Of a stretch of 64,000 nt of DNA, positions 1 through 10,129 are shown in pieces. Every line of letters starts with the position of its first letter. Positions within the stretch are counted from its first letter, which is position 1. This DNA comes from Brevundimonas sp. M20 (lineage in GTDB: Bacteria; Pseudomonadota; Alphaproteobacteria; Caulobacterales; Caulobacteraceae). The position numbers were made by a program, and so were the translations under genes. The stretch covers positions 2,743,001-2,807,000 of the forward strand of contig NZ_CP041243.1 in the NCBI RefSeq assembly GCF_006547065.1, given 5' to 3'. The notes beneath the pieces are model-generated. The model saw only the letters and a program-made list of their open reading frames with translations, did no database searches and was not told the DNA's origin.

Positions 1-57
1 GGCGCCGCCTCTCAGGGCGTCGAGGCCGGGCAGGCGCTCGGTCGGATGGGTGGACAT
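1..57 (-). CDS. LDALRG-type membrane acyltransferase-like protein, 5' end only
   Basis: Nineteen codons read inward from an ATG at 55-57 and run off the left edge. The visible residues begin MSTHPTERLPGLDALRG, and the LDALRG stretch is typical of the first helix of acyltransferase-3 (OafA/YrhL-like) and related DUF418/DUF1624 membrane proteins. Those families usually O-acylate cell-surface sugars. The rest of the gene is outside the window, so the family choice rests on this one motif. Confidence 0.45.
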   Translation of the reverse strand, partial: MSTHPTERLPGLDALRGGA

Positions 58-100
58 GACGGGGCTCCCCTCGTTGATAGCGCCGATCTACGACAGACTT

Positions 101-115
101 GTTTGAATTGCAAAC
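101..115. promoter_or_regulatory. small inverted repeat upstream of the LDALRG gene
   Basis: GTTTG (101-105) and CAAAC (111-115) form a perfect 5-bp inverted repeat around AATTG, with ACTTGTTT and AAACTTGTT flanking it. It lies about 45 bp upstream of the minus-strand start at 57, where a repressor operator could sit. The arms are short, so this is only a candidate. Confidence 0.25.
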
Positions 116-216
116 TTGTTCATTAACAGTTCCGCGATGAGATGGGCGAGGAAGGGTGGGGTTTGGGAAATATCCAGCCAAAACAGTCGGCTGCGCCGTC
201 CTCGGCCCGGGTCCGT

Positions 217-286
217 AGACGGGTGAGACGGTGGAGACGGATGCAAATACACCGTCTATCCCGTCTATGTCGTCTATGCCGTCTAT
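217..286. repeat. inverted pair of 9-bp-periodic repeat arrays
   Basis: AGACGG occurs at 217, 226 and 235, each 9 bp apart. After a short spacer CGTCTAT occurs at 253, 262, 271 and 280, again with a 9-bp period. CCGTCT is the reverse complement of AGACGG, so the two arrays can pair into a stem in several registers. Confidence 0.75.
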
Positions 287-300
287 GGGTTTTGGGTGCA

Positions 301-321
301 GGCAGCAGGCAGCAGGCAGCA
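301..321. repeat. 7-bp tandem repeat (GGCAGCA x3)
   Basis: Three perfect GGCAGCA units at 301, 308 and 315, flanked by partial units. This is a simple-sequence repeat prone to slippage, with no gene around it. Confidence 0.8.
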
Positions 322-364
322 GGTTATCAGGTGGGTGCGTCAGAATTGGACGTATCCTGCCGCT

Positions 365-523
365 GCTATCGTCATCCCGACGAAATTCGGGATTCAGCGG
401 CGCGCGAGAGCGCGAAGCTGTCGGGAGCGTCGGCGCCACACGTCAGAGATCGGATTTCGCCGCCGTCGCGGCGCCGCTGGGTCTCGGGGTTCGCTCTGCG
501 AGCGCCCCCGGGATGACGATAGC
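365..523. repeat. about 160-bp element with 15-bp terminal inverted repeats
   Basis: GCTATCGTCATCCCG at 365-379 is matched exactly, inverted, by CGGGATGACGATAGC at 509-523. The interior is GC-rich with further short palindromes such as GCGGCGCGCG and GGCGCCGC. It encodes no protein. The layout resembles a MITE- or REP-like dispersed element, but no second copy lies in this window and no target duplication is obvious. Confidence 0.6.
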
Positions 524-773
524 GGGTGAGGACAGCTATCGGACCTGTTCACCGAGGCCATGACCCGGTTTGACTTCCCTGCCCGTCAGCCTAGCCTGAG
601 GGGATGTGCGGATTGTCCGAACAGGGCCGGTTGCTGAACCACGCGGGACGCCTCGTCGCAGGCGATTGACCCGGGAGCGATGACGCGTGTCGCGCTTCCG
701 GGTGACGCGACCTGTTCCCCCTGAGGCTTGCGCCCGACGAAACGCGGCGGCCTCGACACATCGAGATAATCCC

Positions 774-1190
774 ATGACCACCCGCCCCTCCGGCGCCGCG
801 CCCGCGCGCCTGCCCGCCATCCATCTGAGCGCATCCGACCACGCCCTGTTGACCACCTTCGTCGGGGAGACCGAGGCCGAGGGCGTCGCCAGCCTGTTGC
901 AGCAGGAACTGGCGCGCGCCCATGTGCACGGCCACGGCCGCCGACTGCACACCGTCGGCCTGAACTGCTGGGTCCACTACACCGACGAACGCAGCAGCCG
1001 GACCCGCCGGGTCAAGATCGTGCCCCCCGCCGAGGCCGACATTGATGCAGGCCTGATCTCGCCCCTGTCCCACGTCGGGTCCGGGCTGCTGGGCCTCGCG
1101 CAGGGCCAGTCGATCCGCTGGCCCGATCCGTCTGGCCGCGTGCGCGTGCTGACCCCGGTTCTGATCGAGGACTGCGAAGCACCGATCTGA
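774..1190 (+). CDS. rnk: Rnk/GreA-like nucleoside diphosphate kinase regulator
   Basis: A 138-residue protein whose C-terminal half, from about residue 50, has the GreA/GreB C-terminal fold signature. It includes the SPLSHVGSGLLGLAQGQ segment that in Rnk and Gre factors precedes the RNA-polymerase-facing tail. Rnk-type proteins bind RNA polymerase near the secondary channel and influence nucleotide metabolism. The ATG at 774 was chosen over an in-frame GTG-type start at 687 because the extra N-terminus is arginine-rich and unlike the family. The protein lacks the long coiled coil of true GreA. The gene stands alone and ends at a hairpin shared with ftsH. The gene symbol is by analogy. Confidence 0.72.
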   Translation: MTTRPSGAAPARLPAIHLSASDHALLTTFVGETEAEGVASLLQQELARAHVHGHGRRLHTVGLNCWVHYTDERSSRTRRVKIVPPAEADIDAGLISPLSHVGSGLLGLAQGQSIRWPDPSGRVRVLTPVLIEDCEAPI

Positions 1191-1203
1191 GGCGCGCAAA
1201 CAG

Positions 1204-1235
1204 AAAGGGCCGGGGATCGCTCCCCGGCCCTCCTG
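1204..1235. terminator. bidirectional terminator between the rnk-like gene and ftsH
   Basis: An 11-bp GC-rich stem (AGGGCCGGGGA at 1206-1216 with its complement at 1221-1231) encloses a TCGC loop. Read on the minus strand the hairpin is followed by a T-rich TTTCTGTTTG run, so it should end the ftsH transcript. It also lies just beyond the convergent rnk-like gene. Confidence 0.8.
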
Positions 1236-1252
1236 TTGGTTGGACGTCAGGT

Positions 1253-3187
<1,935 letters not shown>

Positions 3188-3238
3188 TCTTGTCTCGTTT
3201 CCCTGAAACGCGCGGGCGTTTCGTTACGCATTATGTTG

Positions 3239-4510
3239 TCACGCAGAAAATAGGTGCTTCCGGGGCGGCGCGCCATGCGTGTTCGCATCCGGATCCTGTT
3301 CATGCGTCATTCCGTCCAGCGCCCGGGCCAGTCTCGCTTCGACAAGGGCGTGCGCCTTGAACGCGCTTCCTGCAAGAAGCGGGGCGCCCGGATCGTTCCG
3401 GATCAGCACAGGCCGCCCGGCGCGCGCCGCCGCAGGAAGGGGCTGCAGCCGTGCGCGATCCGCCCCGGACAGCGCCGCCAGACGCCCGACGGCGGCGGTC
3501 GCGAACCAGCCGGGTTCCGGCGCGGTCAGGGCCCAGCGGCCGTCCCAGACGACCTCGACGCCCGGCGGCAGAGGCAAGGGAGCCCGATCCTCACGTCGGT
3601 GTTCGCCGGGTTCGCGCATCACCAGAACCTCGTTCCCGTCCGCCTGAATCCGGGCGCCGACCAGAACGGCGGTGAAGCGTTCGCCGGTCCTCAGCCGATC
3701 ACCGACACCGACGAGCCGGTCACCGCGTGGCGGACGCTCGCCCCCGCCCGCACAGACCAGGGCGGCGGCCAGGGCGCGGGCCGAGACCTCGCGGGACAGG
3801 CGAATGACATCATCGCGGACCTCCAGCACGCCCCCGGTCGCGCCCAGTTCAGGGACAGTGGGGGCGACGACGCCTGCGGCCAGAGCCTGACGGGCGCGGG
3901 AGCGGGCGAAGCGGCGGTCGGCGTTGGCCGGGTCCTCGATCCAGTCCGCGCCACGATCCCGCAGCCAGTCGCGCAGCTCCTCCCGGCGGGCGTCCAGCAG
4001 GGGACGGAGCAGCATCAGGCCGCGCCCCTCGGGCCAGACGGGCGACGGCGACCAGTCGCGCAGCCGCCCGAGCGTGGCCCCTTCAGCCCGCATGATCTCG
4101 CCCTCGGCCACATCGTCAGCGGTGTGGGCGAACAGGATCACGCCCGCCCCGGCCTCACGCGCCGCGTCGGCGATCAGGCGGTGGCGGGCGGTCCGGGCGG
4201 CGGCGGGCAGGCCGGTGGGAGGCTTGTCGCCCGTCCAGAGCAGACCGCGCCAGTCGGCGCCCGCGGCGCGGGCCGCCTGCCCCGCCCGGCGGGTCCAGTC
4301 AGCGCTGTCGGGGTTGAGGCCGTGATCGACGGTCAGGGCCAGCAGGGGGCGGCCCCGCGCGCCGGCCCAATCGGCGACCAGATGCAGCAGGGCGACGGAG
4401 TCCCCGCCGCCGGACAGGGCCAGGGCGACGGGGCGCGGGTCATCAGCGCACAGCCGGGCCGTCAGGCGGGCCTCGGCCCTGATCAGCCAGTCAGGCGCGG
4501 GCCGGGTCAG
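3239..4510 (-). CDS. tilS: tRNA(Ile)-lysidine synthase TilS, probable CTG start
   Basis: TilS uses ATP to attach lysine to the wobble cytidine of the tRNA(Ile) CAU anticodon. The reading frame contains the PP-loop LALSGGGDSVALLHL and the following TVDHGLNPDS and AHTADD motifs, then the C-terminal tRNA-binding region ending at 3239. The first ATG, GTG or TTG in this frame is the GTG at 4141, which lies after the PP-loop and cannot be the true start. Reading back about 100 bases further, I find no standard start in frame. A CTG at 4508-4510 overlaps the cpoB stop as CTGA, one base away from the common ATGA coupling, and gives a normal 423-residue protein beginning (M)TRPAPDWLIRAEA. A base substitution or sequencing error at 4510 is the alternative explanation. 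Confidence 0.85.
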   Translation of the reverse strand: MTRPAPDWLIRAEARLTARLCADDPRPVALALSGGGDSVALLHLVADWAGARGRPLLALTVDHGLNPDSADWTRRAGQAARAAGADWRGLLWTGDKPPTGLPAAARTARHRLIADAAREAGAGVILFAHTADDVAEGEIMRAEGATLGRLRDWSPSPVWPEGRGLMLLRPLLDARREELRDWLRDRGADWIEDPANADRRFARSRARQALAAGVVAPTVPELGATGGVLEVRDDVIRLSREVSARALAAALVCAGGGERPPRGDRLVGVGDRLRTGERFTAVLVGARIQADGNEVLVMREPGEHRREDRAPLPLPPGVEVVWDGRWALTAPEPGWFATAAVGRLAALSGADRARLQPLPAAARAGRPVLIRNDPGAPLLAGSAFKAHALVEARLARALDGMTHEQDPDANTHGAPPRKHLFSA

Positions 4511-5418
4511 CCGGGACGCCGGGCCGGCGGACGGGCCGGAGTGGCGGCGGGCGCGCGGACGGGGGCGCAGGCGAAGCGGGTCCCCATCTCCGTCGCCCGC
4601 GTGCGCTGGGCGGCGCTGGCCGTGGCGGCGTAGCGGTTGGTGAACTCGTTCAGGGCGCCGCAGGCGTCGGTCTTGCGATCCGCCGAGTTCAGGGCGTTGA
4701 CTAGCTCAAGCGTGGTCGCGGCGGCCCAGGTCGTGGTCGGCCAGCCGCGCAGGGCCGACGAATAGGCCCGAATGGCGTTGTCGAAGTCGCCATCGGAGAC
4801 GCGCAGGTCGCCGATCCGGCTGAAGGCCTCGCGGGCCTGCGGGCTGTCCGGCCAGGCGAGGGTGACGGTCTGCAGGGCGCGGTCGCCCATGGCGGGATCG
4901 GTCGCGGCCAGCCGCACGGCGGCGGCCAGATCGCGCGCCGGATCGCCAGTCGGCGAGGTGTTGGAGATCGGCGAGTTCAGCTCGTTCTCGCGGGCGGCGG
5001 CCTGCTCCATCGTGCGGATGCGGCCTTCGGCGTCGCGCAGACGAGTCCCCAAGGCGGCGTTGTCGCGCTTGCCCTCGTCGATGGCGAAGGTCAGGCGCTC
5101 GATGTCGGCGTTCACACGCTGGACGGTGGACTCCAGATCCTGCAGGCGGCGGTTCATCAGATCGACCCGGCCCTGCAGGGCGATGACCTCGGGGTCCGGC
5201 TCGACCAGCACGGGCTGACCGGAGGCGTTGCGCTGGGTCACGGCGCGCTCGAGGCGGCGGACGTTGCGATCCAGCTGATCCAGACGTCGCTTGTCCCACT
5301 GGATGGGCTCCATCGGCGTGGTCTGGGCCACCACCGTGGTCGTGCCGGCGATCATCACGACACCGATGACGGTGACGAGCGTCTTGCGGGAGCGGAGCGA
5401 GGTCGGGAGCTTGAGCAT
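4507..5418 (-). CDS. cpoB: Tol-Pal coordinator CpoB (YbgF)
   Basis: A 303-residue periplasmic protein with an N-terminal signal segment (TLVTVIGVVMIAGTTTVVAQ). A coiled-coil region follows at about 30-130 (LDQLDRNVRRLERAV and ALQGRVDLMNRRLQDLE), then C-terminal tetratricopeptide repeats (about 160-285). CpoB links outer-membrane constriction by Tol-Pal to septal peptidoglycan synthesis. The ATG at 5418 has GGTGGA upstream; a GTG at 5433 would add five residues. The C-terminal tail is unusually rich in Ala, Pro and Arg. It sits close to tol-pal but is separated from pal by a DUF3667 gene and a terminator, and its stop overlaps the probable tilS start. Confidence 0.9.
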   Translation of the reverse strand: MLKLPTSLRSRKTLVTVIGVVMIAGTTTVVAQTTPMEPIQWDKRRLDQLDRNVRRLERAVTQRNASGQPVLVEPDPEVIALQGRVDLMNRRLQDLESTVQRVNADIERLTFAIDEGKRDNAALGTRLRDAEGRIRTMEQAAARENELNSPISNTSPTGDPARDLAAAVRLAATDPAMGDRALQTVTLAWPDSPQAREAFSRIGDLRVSDGDFDNAIRAYSSALRGWPTTTWAAATTLELVNALNSADRKTDACGALNEFTNRYAATASAAQRTRATEMGTRFACAPVRAPAATPARPPARRPG

Positions 5419-5457
5419 CAGGTTAGGTTCCACCGATTTGGGGCGCTCGCAAGGCGA

Positions 5458-6537
5458 TCAGACGCCCACCGCCAGATACACGATGGCCGTGATGAACAGG
5501 CCGATGACGATGAAGCAGAAATTCTGCAGCAGAACGAAGCGCCAGATGGTCGAGAACCAGCCGAGTTCGTAACCGCCCTTGAGCTGGGCGAACTGGTGAA
5601 CGGGCATGCCGAAGATGAAGGCGAACCAGGCCAGGGCGCCGAGCGCCGGATGGATAAAGCCCAGGCCGATGGCGATCAGGCCCGCCATCACCGCGAAGGT
5701 CAGGGAGTACAGGACGAAGACGCCGTGGTCATAGAGGGTCGTCTTGCGGCGCCACAGGAACAGCACGGCCATGAAGGGGATCGACAGCGGCACCAGCAGG
5801 AAGGCGAATTTGTAGAAGGTCTGCTGGATTTTATAGACGGCCAGATCGGGGTTCATCAGCTTCTTGGCGGTCTTCCGGACATTCTTGCCCGCCTTCGGAT
5901 CGGCGTAAATCCGGGCCGCGATGTCGTGGACGTTGGCCTGCCAGCTTCCGGGCGTCAGGCCGTCCGGGCGGGGCTGCCCCTGGGTGGCGGCCTGATCGGC
6001 GACACTGGCCATCACATTGTCGGCGACGTCCAGAGCGACCTTGTCCGCCGTCGTGGTCGCTTCGGCCCGGGCCGCGGCGATCTCGCGACGACCTTCCGCG
6101 AACCCTTCGGCCCCCTCCGCCGCGACAGACGGGTCCGCCGGGCGGAAGGTGGCCTCGGGCATGTGCACGAAGCTGAGGGCGAAGAAGGTGATGAAGACCG
6201 TGAACAGGAAGATGGCCAGCGGCGAGACGTAACGGGTCCGTTTGCCGTGGATCCACTCGCGCGTCAGCTTGCCCGGATTGAAGGCCAGAAGCGGCAGGGT
6301 GCGCCAGATGCGGGCGTCGAAATGCATGACGCCGTGCAGGACTTCCTCGCCGAGGTGCAGCAAGGTGCGGTGGACGTGGGTCGGCTGGCCGCAGGTCGAG
6401 CAGAAATTGCCCGAGGTTTCGGACCCGCAATCGGCGCAGGTTCCGGTGTGATCGTCGCCCGCCTTGCCGGTCGGCTTCTCGATCGCCCCGGCGATCAACC
6501 CCCCGGTGACGGCGCCGCCCGCAGCCTCGATATCCAT
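5458..6537 (-). CDS. DUF3667 zinc-ribbon membrane protein
   Basis: A 359-residue protein with an N-terminal zinc ribbon near residue 35 (CADCGSETSGNFCSTCG) followed by LNPGKL-like and HGKRTRYVSPLAIFLF motifs typical of DUF3667. Membrane helices follow: one at about 115-135 and three or four between about 245 and 355, with a soluble Ala-rich linker in between. The function of DUF3667 is not established. The ATG at 6537 (MDIEAAGG) was preferred to an upstream GTG-type start at 6564 because the longer N-terminus lacks a ribosome site. It follows the pal terminator and precedes cpoB by 39 bp, so it may be the first gene of a DUF3667-cpoB-tilS-ftsH unit. Confidence 0.8.
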   Translation of the reverse strand: MDIEAAGGAVTGGLIAGAIEKPTGKAGDDHTGTCADCGSETSGNFCSTCGQPTHVHRTLLHLGEEVLHGVMHFDARIWRTLPLLAFNPGKLTREWIHGKRTRYVSPLAIFLFTVFITFFALSFVHMPEATFRPADPSVAAEGAEGFAEGRREIAAARAEATTTADKVALDVADNVMASVADQAATQGQPRPDGLTPGSWQANVHDIAARIYADPKAGKNVRKTAKKLMNPDLAVYKIQQTFYKFAFLLVPLSIPFMAVLFLWRRKTTLYDHGVFVLYSLTFAVMAGLIAIGLGFIHPALGALAWFAFIFGMPVHQFAQLKGGYELGWFSTIWRFVLLQNFCFIVIGLFITAIVYLAVGV

Positions 6538-6600
6538 GCCACTATCCCCTGTCCGGCACCCCACCGGAATCGGCCCGAACTTTGATCATCGGACCGTCAA

Positions 6601-6634
6601 AAGAAAAGGGGCGCCGGTCGGCCCGACGCCCCTT
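6601..6634 (-). terminator. intrinsic terminator after pal
   Basis: On the minus strand an 8-bp stem (AAGGGGCG with CGCCCCTT) with a GC-rich loop is followed directly by TTCTTTT. It lies 24 bp downstream of the pal stop and separates tolQRAB-pal from the DUF3667-cpoB group. Confidence 0.8.
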
Positions 6635-6657
6635 CCCTGTCACTTTTCAGCGTCGGA

Positions 6658-7215
6658 TCAGCGCGTGGCGCCCGATACGATGGCGGTGTGGGCGTTGCGG
6701 TTGCGCGCCCAGGACTCTTCCGACGAGCCGGCGGCGATCGGGCGCTCCTTGCCGTAGCTGATGGTGTCGATGCGGGCGGCCGAGATGCCGCGCTCGATCA
6801 GATAGCTGCGGACCGACTCGGCGCGGCGGGCGCCCAGGGCCAGGTTGTACTCGCGGGTGCCGCGTTCGTCGGCGTTGCCTTCGATGCGGACGGTCACGCC
6901 CGGGTAGCGCTGCAGCCAGGCGACCTGGGCGTCGAGGCGAGGATAGGCCTCGGCGCGAACCGTGTAGCTGTCGAGGTCGAAGTAGACGCGGTCGCCGACG
7001 TTGACGACGAAGTCCTGCTCCGAACCGGGAGCCGGGGCGCCGATGTTGCCGCCGGTGATCGGACCGGGGTTCGACGGGTACTGGGGGTTGGTCGACGACG
7101 GCGGCGGCACTTCGCCGGCGCCGGTCTCAACCGGACGCCGGGGGGTGCAGGCCGCGATGGCGGTCACGGCCACACCGACGGCGGCCAGGCGGACGAGGGT
7201 CGAGGTCTTCATCAT
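6658..7215 (-). CDS. pal: peptidoglycan-associated lipoprotein Pal
   Basis: A 185-residue outer-membrane lipoprotein with a signal peptide and lipobox AIAAC (Cys at about 22). A Pro/Gly-rich linker follows, then a C-terminal OmpA domain containing YFDLDSYTV, EGNADERGTREYN and LGARRAESVR, the peptidoglycan-binding signature. Pal binds TolB and peptidoglycan and drives outer-membrane constriction. GGAG lies 9 bases before the ATG at 7215, favouring it over the ATG at 7224. It is the last gene of the tolQRAB-pal operon and is followed by an intrinsic terminator. Confidence 0.96.
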   Translation of the reverse strand: MMKTSTLVRLAAVGVAVTAIAACTPRRPVETGAGEVPPPSSTNPQYPSNPGPITGGNIGAPAPGSEQDFVVNVGDRVYFDLDSYTVRAEAYPRLDAQVAWLQRYPGVTVRIEGNADERGTREYNLALGARRAESVRSYLIERGISAARIDTISYGKERPIAAGSSEESWARNRNAHTAIVSGATR

Positions 7216-7320
7216 CTGGGTCATCTCCGGGTCGCAGGGGCCGCGCCCCTATTTAGCTTTGCTGTACAAGGTCGTTACTGTCGCGCCAGTCTTTTCACCA
7301 GACACGATAACGCGGGATTG

Positions 7321-7360
7321 AAGCCAAAGGCTCCGCTTGTGATCCGGAGCCTGTCGGCTT
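7321..7360 (-). terminator. hairpin in the tolB-pal spacer
   Basis: GGCTCCG (7329-7335) pairs with CGGAGCC (7345-7351), and an outer AAGCC/GGCTT pair extends the stem. It lies just past the tolB stop. On the minus strand only TTTGG follows, so it may be an attenuator or mRNA-stabilising hairpin rather than a full terminator. Confidence 0.5.
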
Positions 7361-7370
7361 CTGACATCGA

Positions 7371-8729
7371 TCAGGCCGGACAGGCGTCCGGACCGCTGGC
7401 GCCGATGCGCACCGGCTGGGCGTCGAGCAGGGGGGACCAGGCCGGATCGGTGCCGCGCCCGCCGTAGCCGGCCTGATTGACCACGCGGCCCGACAGATCG
7501 ACGGTCCAGAGGCGGGTATCGCCACCCGGCGTCTGGCGCGCGAACATGATGTAGCGGCCGTTCGGCGCCCAGGACGGGCCTTCCTCGAAATAGCTGGACG
7601 ACAGGATGCGCTCGCCCGAGCCGTCGGTGTTCATCACCCCGGTCGAGAAGCGGCCTCCGGCCTGTTTGGTGAAGGCGATCAGATCGCCGCGCGGGCTCCA
7701 GGTCGGGGCGGTGTAGAGGCCGCCGCCGCGCGAGATCGGCCGCTGGCCCGAACCGTCGGCCCGCATGGTGTAGAGGCGCGCGCTGCCCGAACGGTCCGAG
7801 GTGAAGACGATCTGGCTGTTATCCGGGCTGAACGACGGCGAGGTGTCGATGCCCGGATCGCTGGTCAGGCGGCGAACCTGACGGGTCGACAGGTCCATCA
7901 CATAGACGTCGGTGTTGCCGTTGCGGATGATCGAGAAGGCCATCTTGGCGCCGTCGTTCGAGAACCGCGGGGCCAGCACCTGACCGTCGAACTCGCCCAG
8001 GCTCTCACGGCGCTGGGTGGCGAGGTTGAACAGGTAGATGCGGCTGTAGTCCTTGCCGAGCGCGACGTAGGTGATCTCGTTCGGATCGCTGAGCGAGAAG
8101 CGGGGCGACATGATCACCTCGTCGCCCTGCGTCAGATATTCCGGATTGTAGCCGTCCTGATCCGAGATCGCGAGGCGCGAGACGCGGTTCAGCTGGGTGC
8201 CGCTTTCCGAGACGAAGACCACGCGGCTGTCGAACAGGCCGGTCTCGCCGGTCATGCGCTGATAAACCAGATCGGCGATCTTGTGCCCGATCCGGCGCCA
8301 CTGCTCGGGCGTGGCGGTGAACTGGTACGAGACCAGCTGGCACTGACGATAGGGGTCATAAAGGCGGAAGCCGAAGTCGTTGCGGCCGTCCGGACGCGGG
8401 GTGACCGAGCCGTACAGCACGGCCTGCGCGCCGATGGAGGTCCACTGCGGGAAGTTCGGCGCATTGGCCAGCGTCAGACCGGTTTCGACGAAGGAGGCCG
8501 GGTCCAGCGGCTCGAAATAGCCGGTGCGGCGCAGGTCGGCGCGGATGACGCCCGACATGTCCGATCCGTACTGGCCGTTGAAGTCGGCGACGGCGATCTG
8601 GAAGGCGCGGATGCGGCCCTGATCCACGATCAGCTCTTCCTGCTGCGGCTGGGGCGTCTGGGCCATGGCCATCCCCGGCAGGACAGCCGCAAGCGCGGCA
8701 GCCGAAACCATCAGAACTTTCAAACGCAT
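7371..8729 (-). CDS. tolB: Tol-Pal system beta-propeller protein TolB
   Basis: A 452-residue periplasmic protein with signal peptide MRLKVLMVSAAALAAVLPGMAMA. It has the N-terminal TolB domain (IAVADFNGQYGSDMSGVI) and a C-terminal beta-propeller with repeated PSFSPDNSQIVFTSDRSG-type blades (about 200-430). TolB relays TolA force to Pal. The ATG at 8729 has GGAGG 8 bases upstream; a GTG-type start at 8762 is less likely. It lies in tolQ-tolR-tolA-tolB-pal order, 115 bp after tolA and 155 bp before pal. Confidence 0.97.
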   Translation of the reverse strand: MRLKVLMVSAAALAAVLPGMAMAQTPQPQQEELIVDQGRIRAFQIAVADFNGQYGSDMSGVIRADLRRTGYFEPLDPASFVETGLTLANAPNFPQWTSIGAQAVLYGSVTPRPDGRNDFGFRLYDPYRQCQLVSYQFTATPEQWRRIGHKIADLVYQRMTGETGLFDSRVVFVSESGTQLNRVSRLAISDQDGYNPEYLTQGDEVIMSPRFSLSDPNEITYVALGKDYSRIYLFNLATQRRESLGEFDGQVLAPRFSNDGAKMAFSIIRNGNTDVYVMDLSTRQVRRLTSDPGIDTSPSFSPDNSQIVFTSDRSGSARLYTMRADGSGQRPISRGGGLYTAPTWSPRGDLIAFTKQAGGRFSTGVMNTDGSGERILSSSYFEEGPSWAPNGRYIMFARQTPGGDTRLWTVDLSGRVVNQAGYGGRGTDPAWSPLLDAQPVRIGASGPDACPA

Positions 8730-8844
8730 CGAGACCTCCAGGTCGGGTTGGTTTGGGACCACTCTGGCCCCGGCCTGTCACCGGAGCCAGCTTGGGTGTG
8801 ATTGAGGCGACTTTCAGGCCCACGGCCTCAACAGTCGGTTTCCG

Positions 8845-9663
8845 TCAGCGGTTCGCGCACATGTTGGCGGTGCGGAACGAGAAGGTGATTTCCTGCTGTT
8901 CATAGCCGGGGGGCATCTGGAAGGGCGCCGTGGCGCGGATCGCCCGTTCAACGCCGTCGGCGATGGCCCGGTTCGAATGGGTCGCGCGCGCGGGGCCGAC
9001 GAGGCGGCCGCGCTCATCCAGCGTCACCCGAACGGGGATAATCGCATCACGCCCGCCGGGCAGATCGCACGGGACGTCCCAGTTGTCATAGATCTGGCCG
9101 ATCAGCGACTGAAGCGAAGCCTGACCGAGCGTGCGCGGCGCATTGCCGGTCGCGCCGCCGCCCGTCGCCGGGGGACGGCGATTATTGTTCGGGCTGGGGT
9201 TCAGTCGGCCGGCGTTGGCGTCGGGGTTGAAGCCCGGTGTGGGCTGCGGAGCCTGCGGACGCGGCTGGGGCTGATTGCGCGGCGGCTGGGGCTGGGTGCG
9301 CGGAGGCTGAGTACGCGGAGGCTGGGGCGTGGGCTGCGGCTGGGGACGCGGCGGCGTCGGGCGCGGCGTGGGCGTCGGGCGGGGCGTCGGCGGCGGAGGC
9401 GTCGGCTCGGGCGGCGGCGGCGTGGGCTCGGCGGTCGTTTCGACCGGCGCGCTGGCCACGTCCTCTGTGATCAGGTCCTCGCTCGGGTTCAGCGGCGCGG
9501 CGCCCAGCACTTCGACCTCGGACACGACCTGCACCGGCACGGAGGAGTCGCTGGGCGGCGAGGCCGGCGGCTTCGCCGTCAGCAGGGCGAGCGCGATCAG
9601 GCCCGCGATGCCCGCGTGGACGACGACAGAACCGATGATGGCGACGCCGCTGGAACGATCCAC
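8845..9663 (-). CDS. tolA: TolA-like energy-transducing protein with proline-rich central domain
   Basis: A 272-residue protein with one N-terminal membrane helix (VAIIGSVVVHAGIAGLIALALL), a long central region at about 70-165 dominated by Pro-Thr-Arg-Gln repeats (PPPPEPTPPPPTPRPTPTPR) and a C-terminal TonB/TolA domain with DERGRLVGPARATHSN and ERAIRATAPFQ. TolA spans the periplasm and links TolQR proton flow to TolB-Pal. Enterobacterial TolA uses an alanine-lysine helix as its spacer, whereas this one is TonB-like in composition. The GTG at 9663 has GGGAGGG upstream and lies 4 bp after the tolR stop. Confidence 0.88.
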   Translation of the reverse strand: MDRSSGVAIIGSVVVHAGIAGLIALALLTAKPPASPPSDSSVPVQVVSEVEVLGAAPLNPSEDLITEDVASAPVETTAEPTPPPPEPTPPPPTPRPTPTPRPTPPRPQPQPTPQPPRTQPPRTQPQPPRNQPQPRPQAPQPTPGFNPDANAGRLNPSPNNNRRPPATGGGATGNAPRTLGQASLQSLIGQIYDNWDVPCDLPGGRDAIIPVRVTLDERGRLVGPARATHSNRAIADGVERAIRATAPFQMPPGYEQQEITFSFRTANMCANR

Positions 9664-9667
9664 GCCG

Positions 9668-10126
<459 letters not shown>

Positions 10127-10129
10127 GGC

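Larger units (their letters stand above)
58..773. other. 716-bp gene-poor spacer rich in small repeats
   Basis: No convincing gene lies here. The open frames on both strands have no homology I recognise, no ribosome site and repeat-driven composition. The spacer contains an inverted pair of 9-bp-periodic arrays (217-286), a 7-bp tandem repeat (301-321) and a hairpin element with 15-bp terminal inverted repeats (365-523), each listed separately. The rest, about 524-773, shows nothing I can name apart from the upstream region of the Rnk-like gene. Confidence 0.6.

Noticed and set aside
142..563. Three short overlapping plus-strand readings in the left spacer.
   Set aside because: They are created by the tandem repeats and the inverted-repeat element, overlap one another and have no ribosome site or domain.
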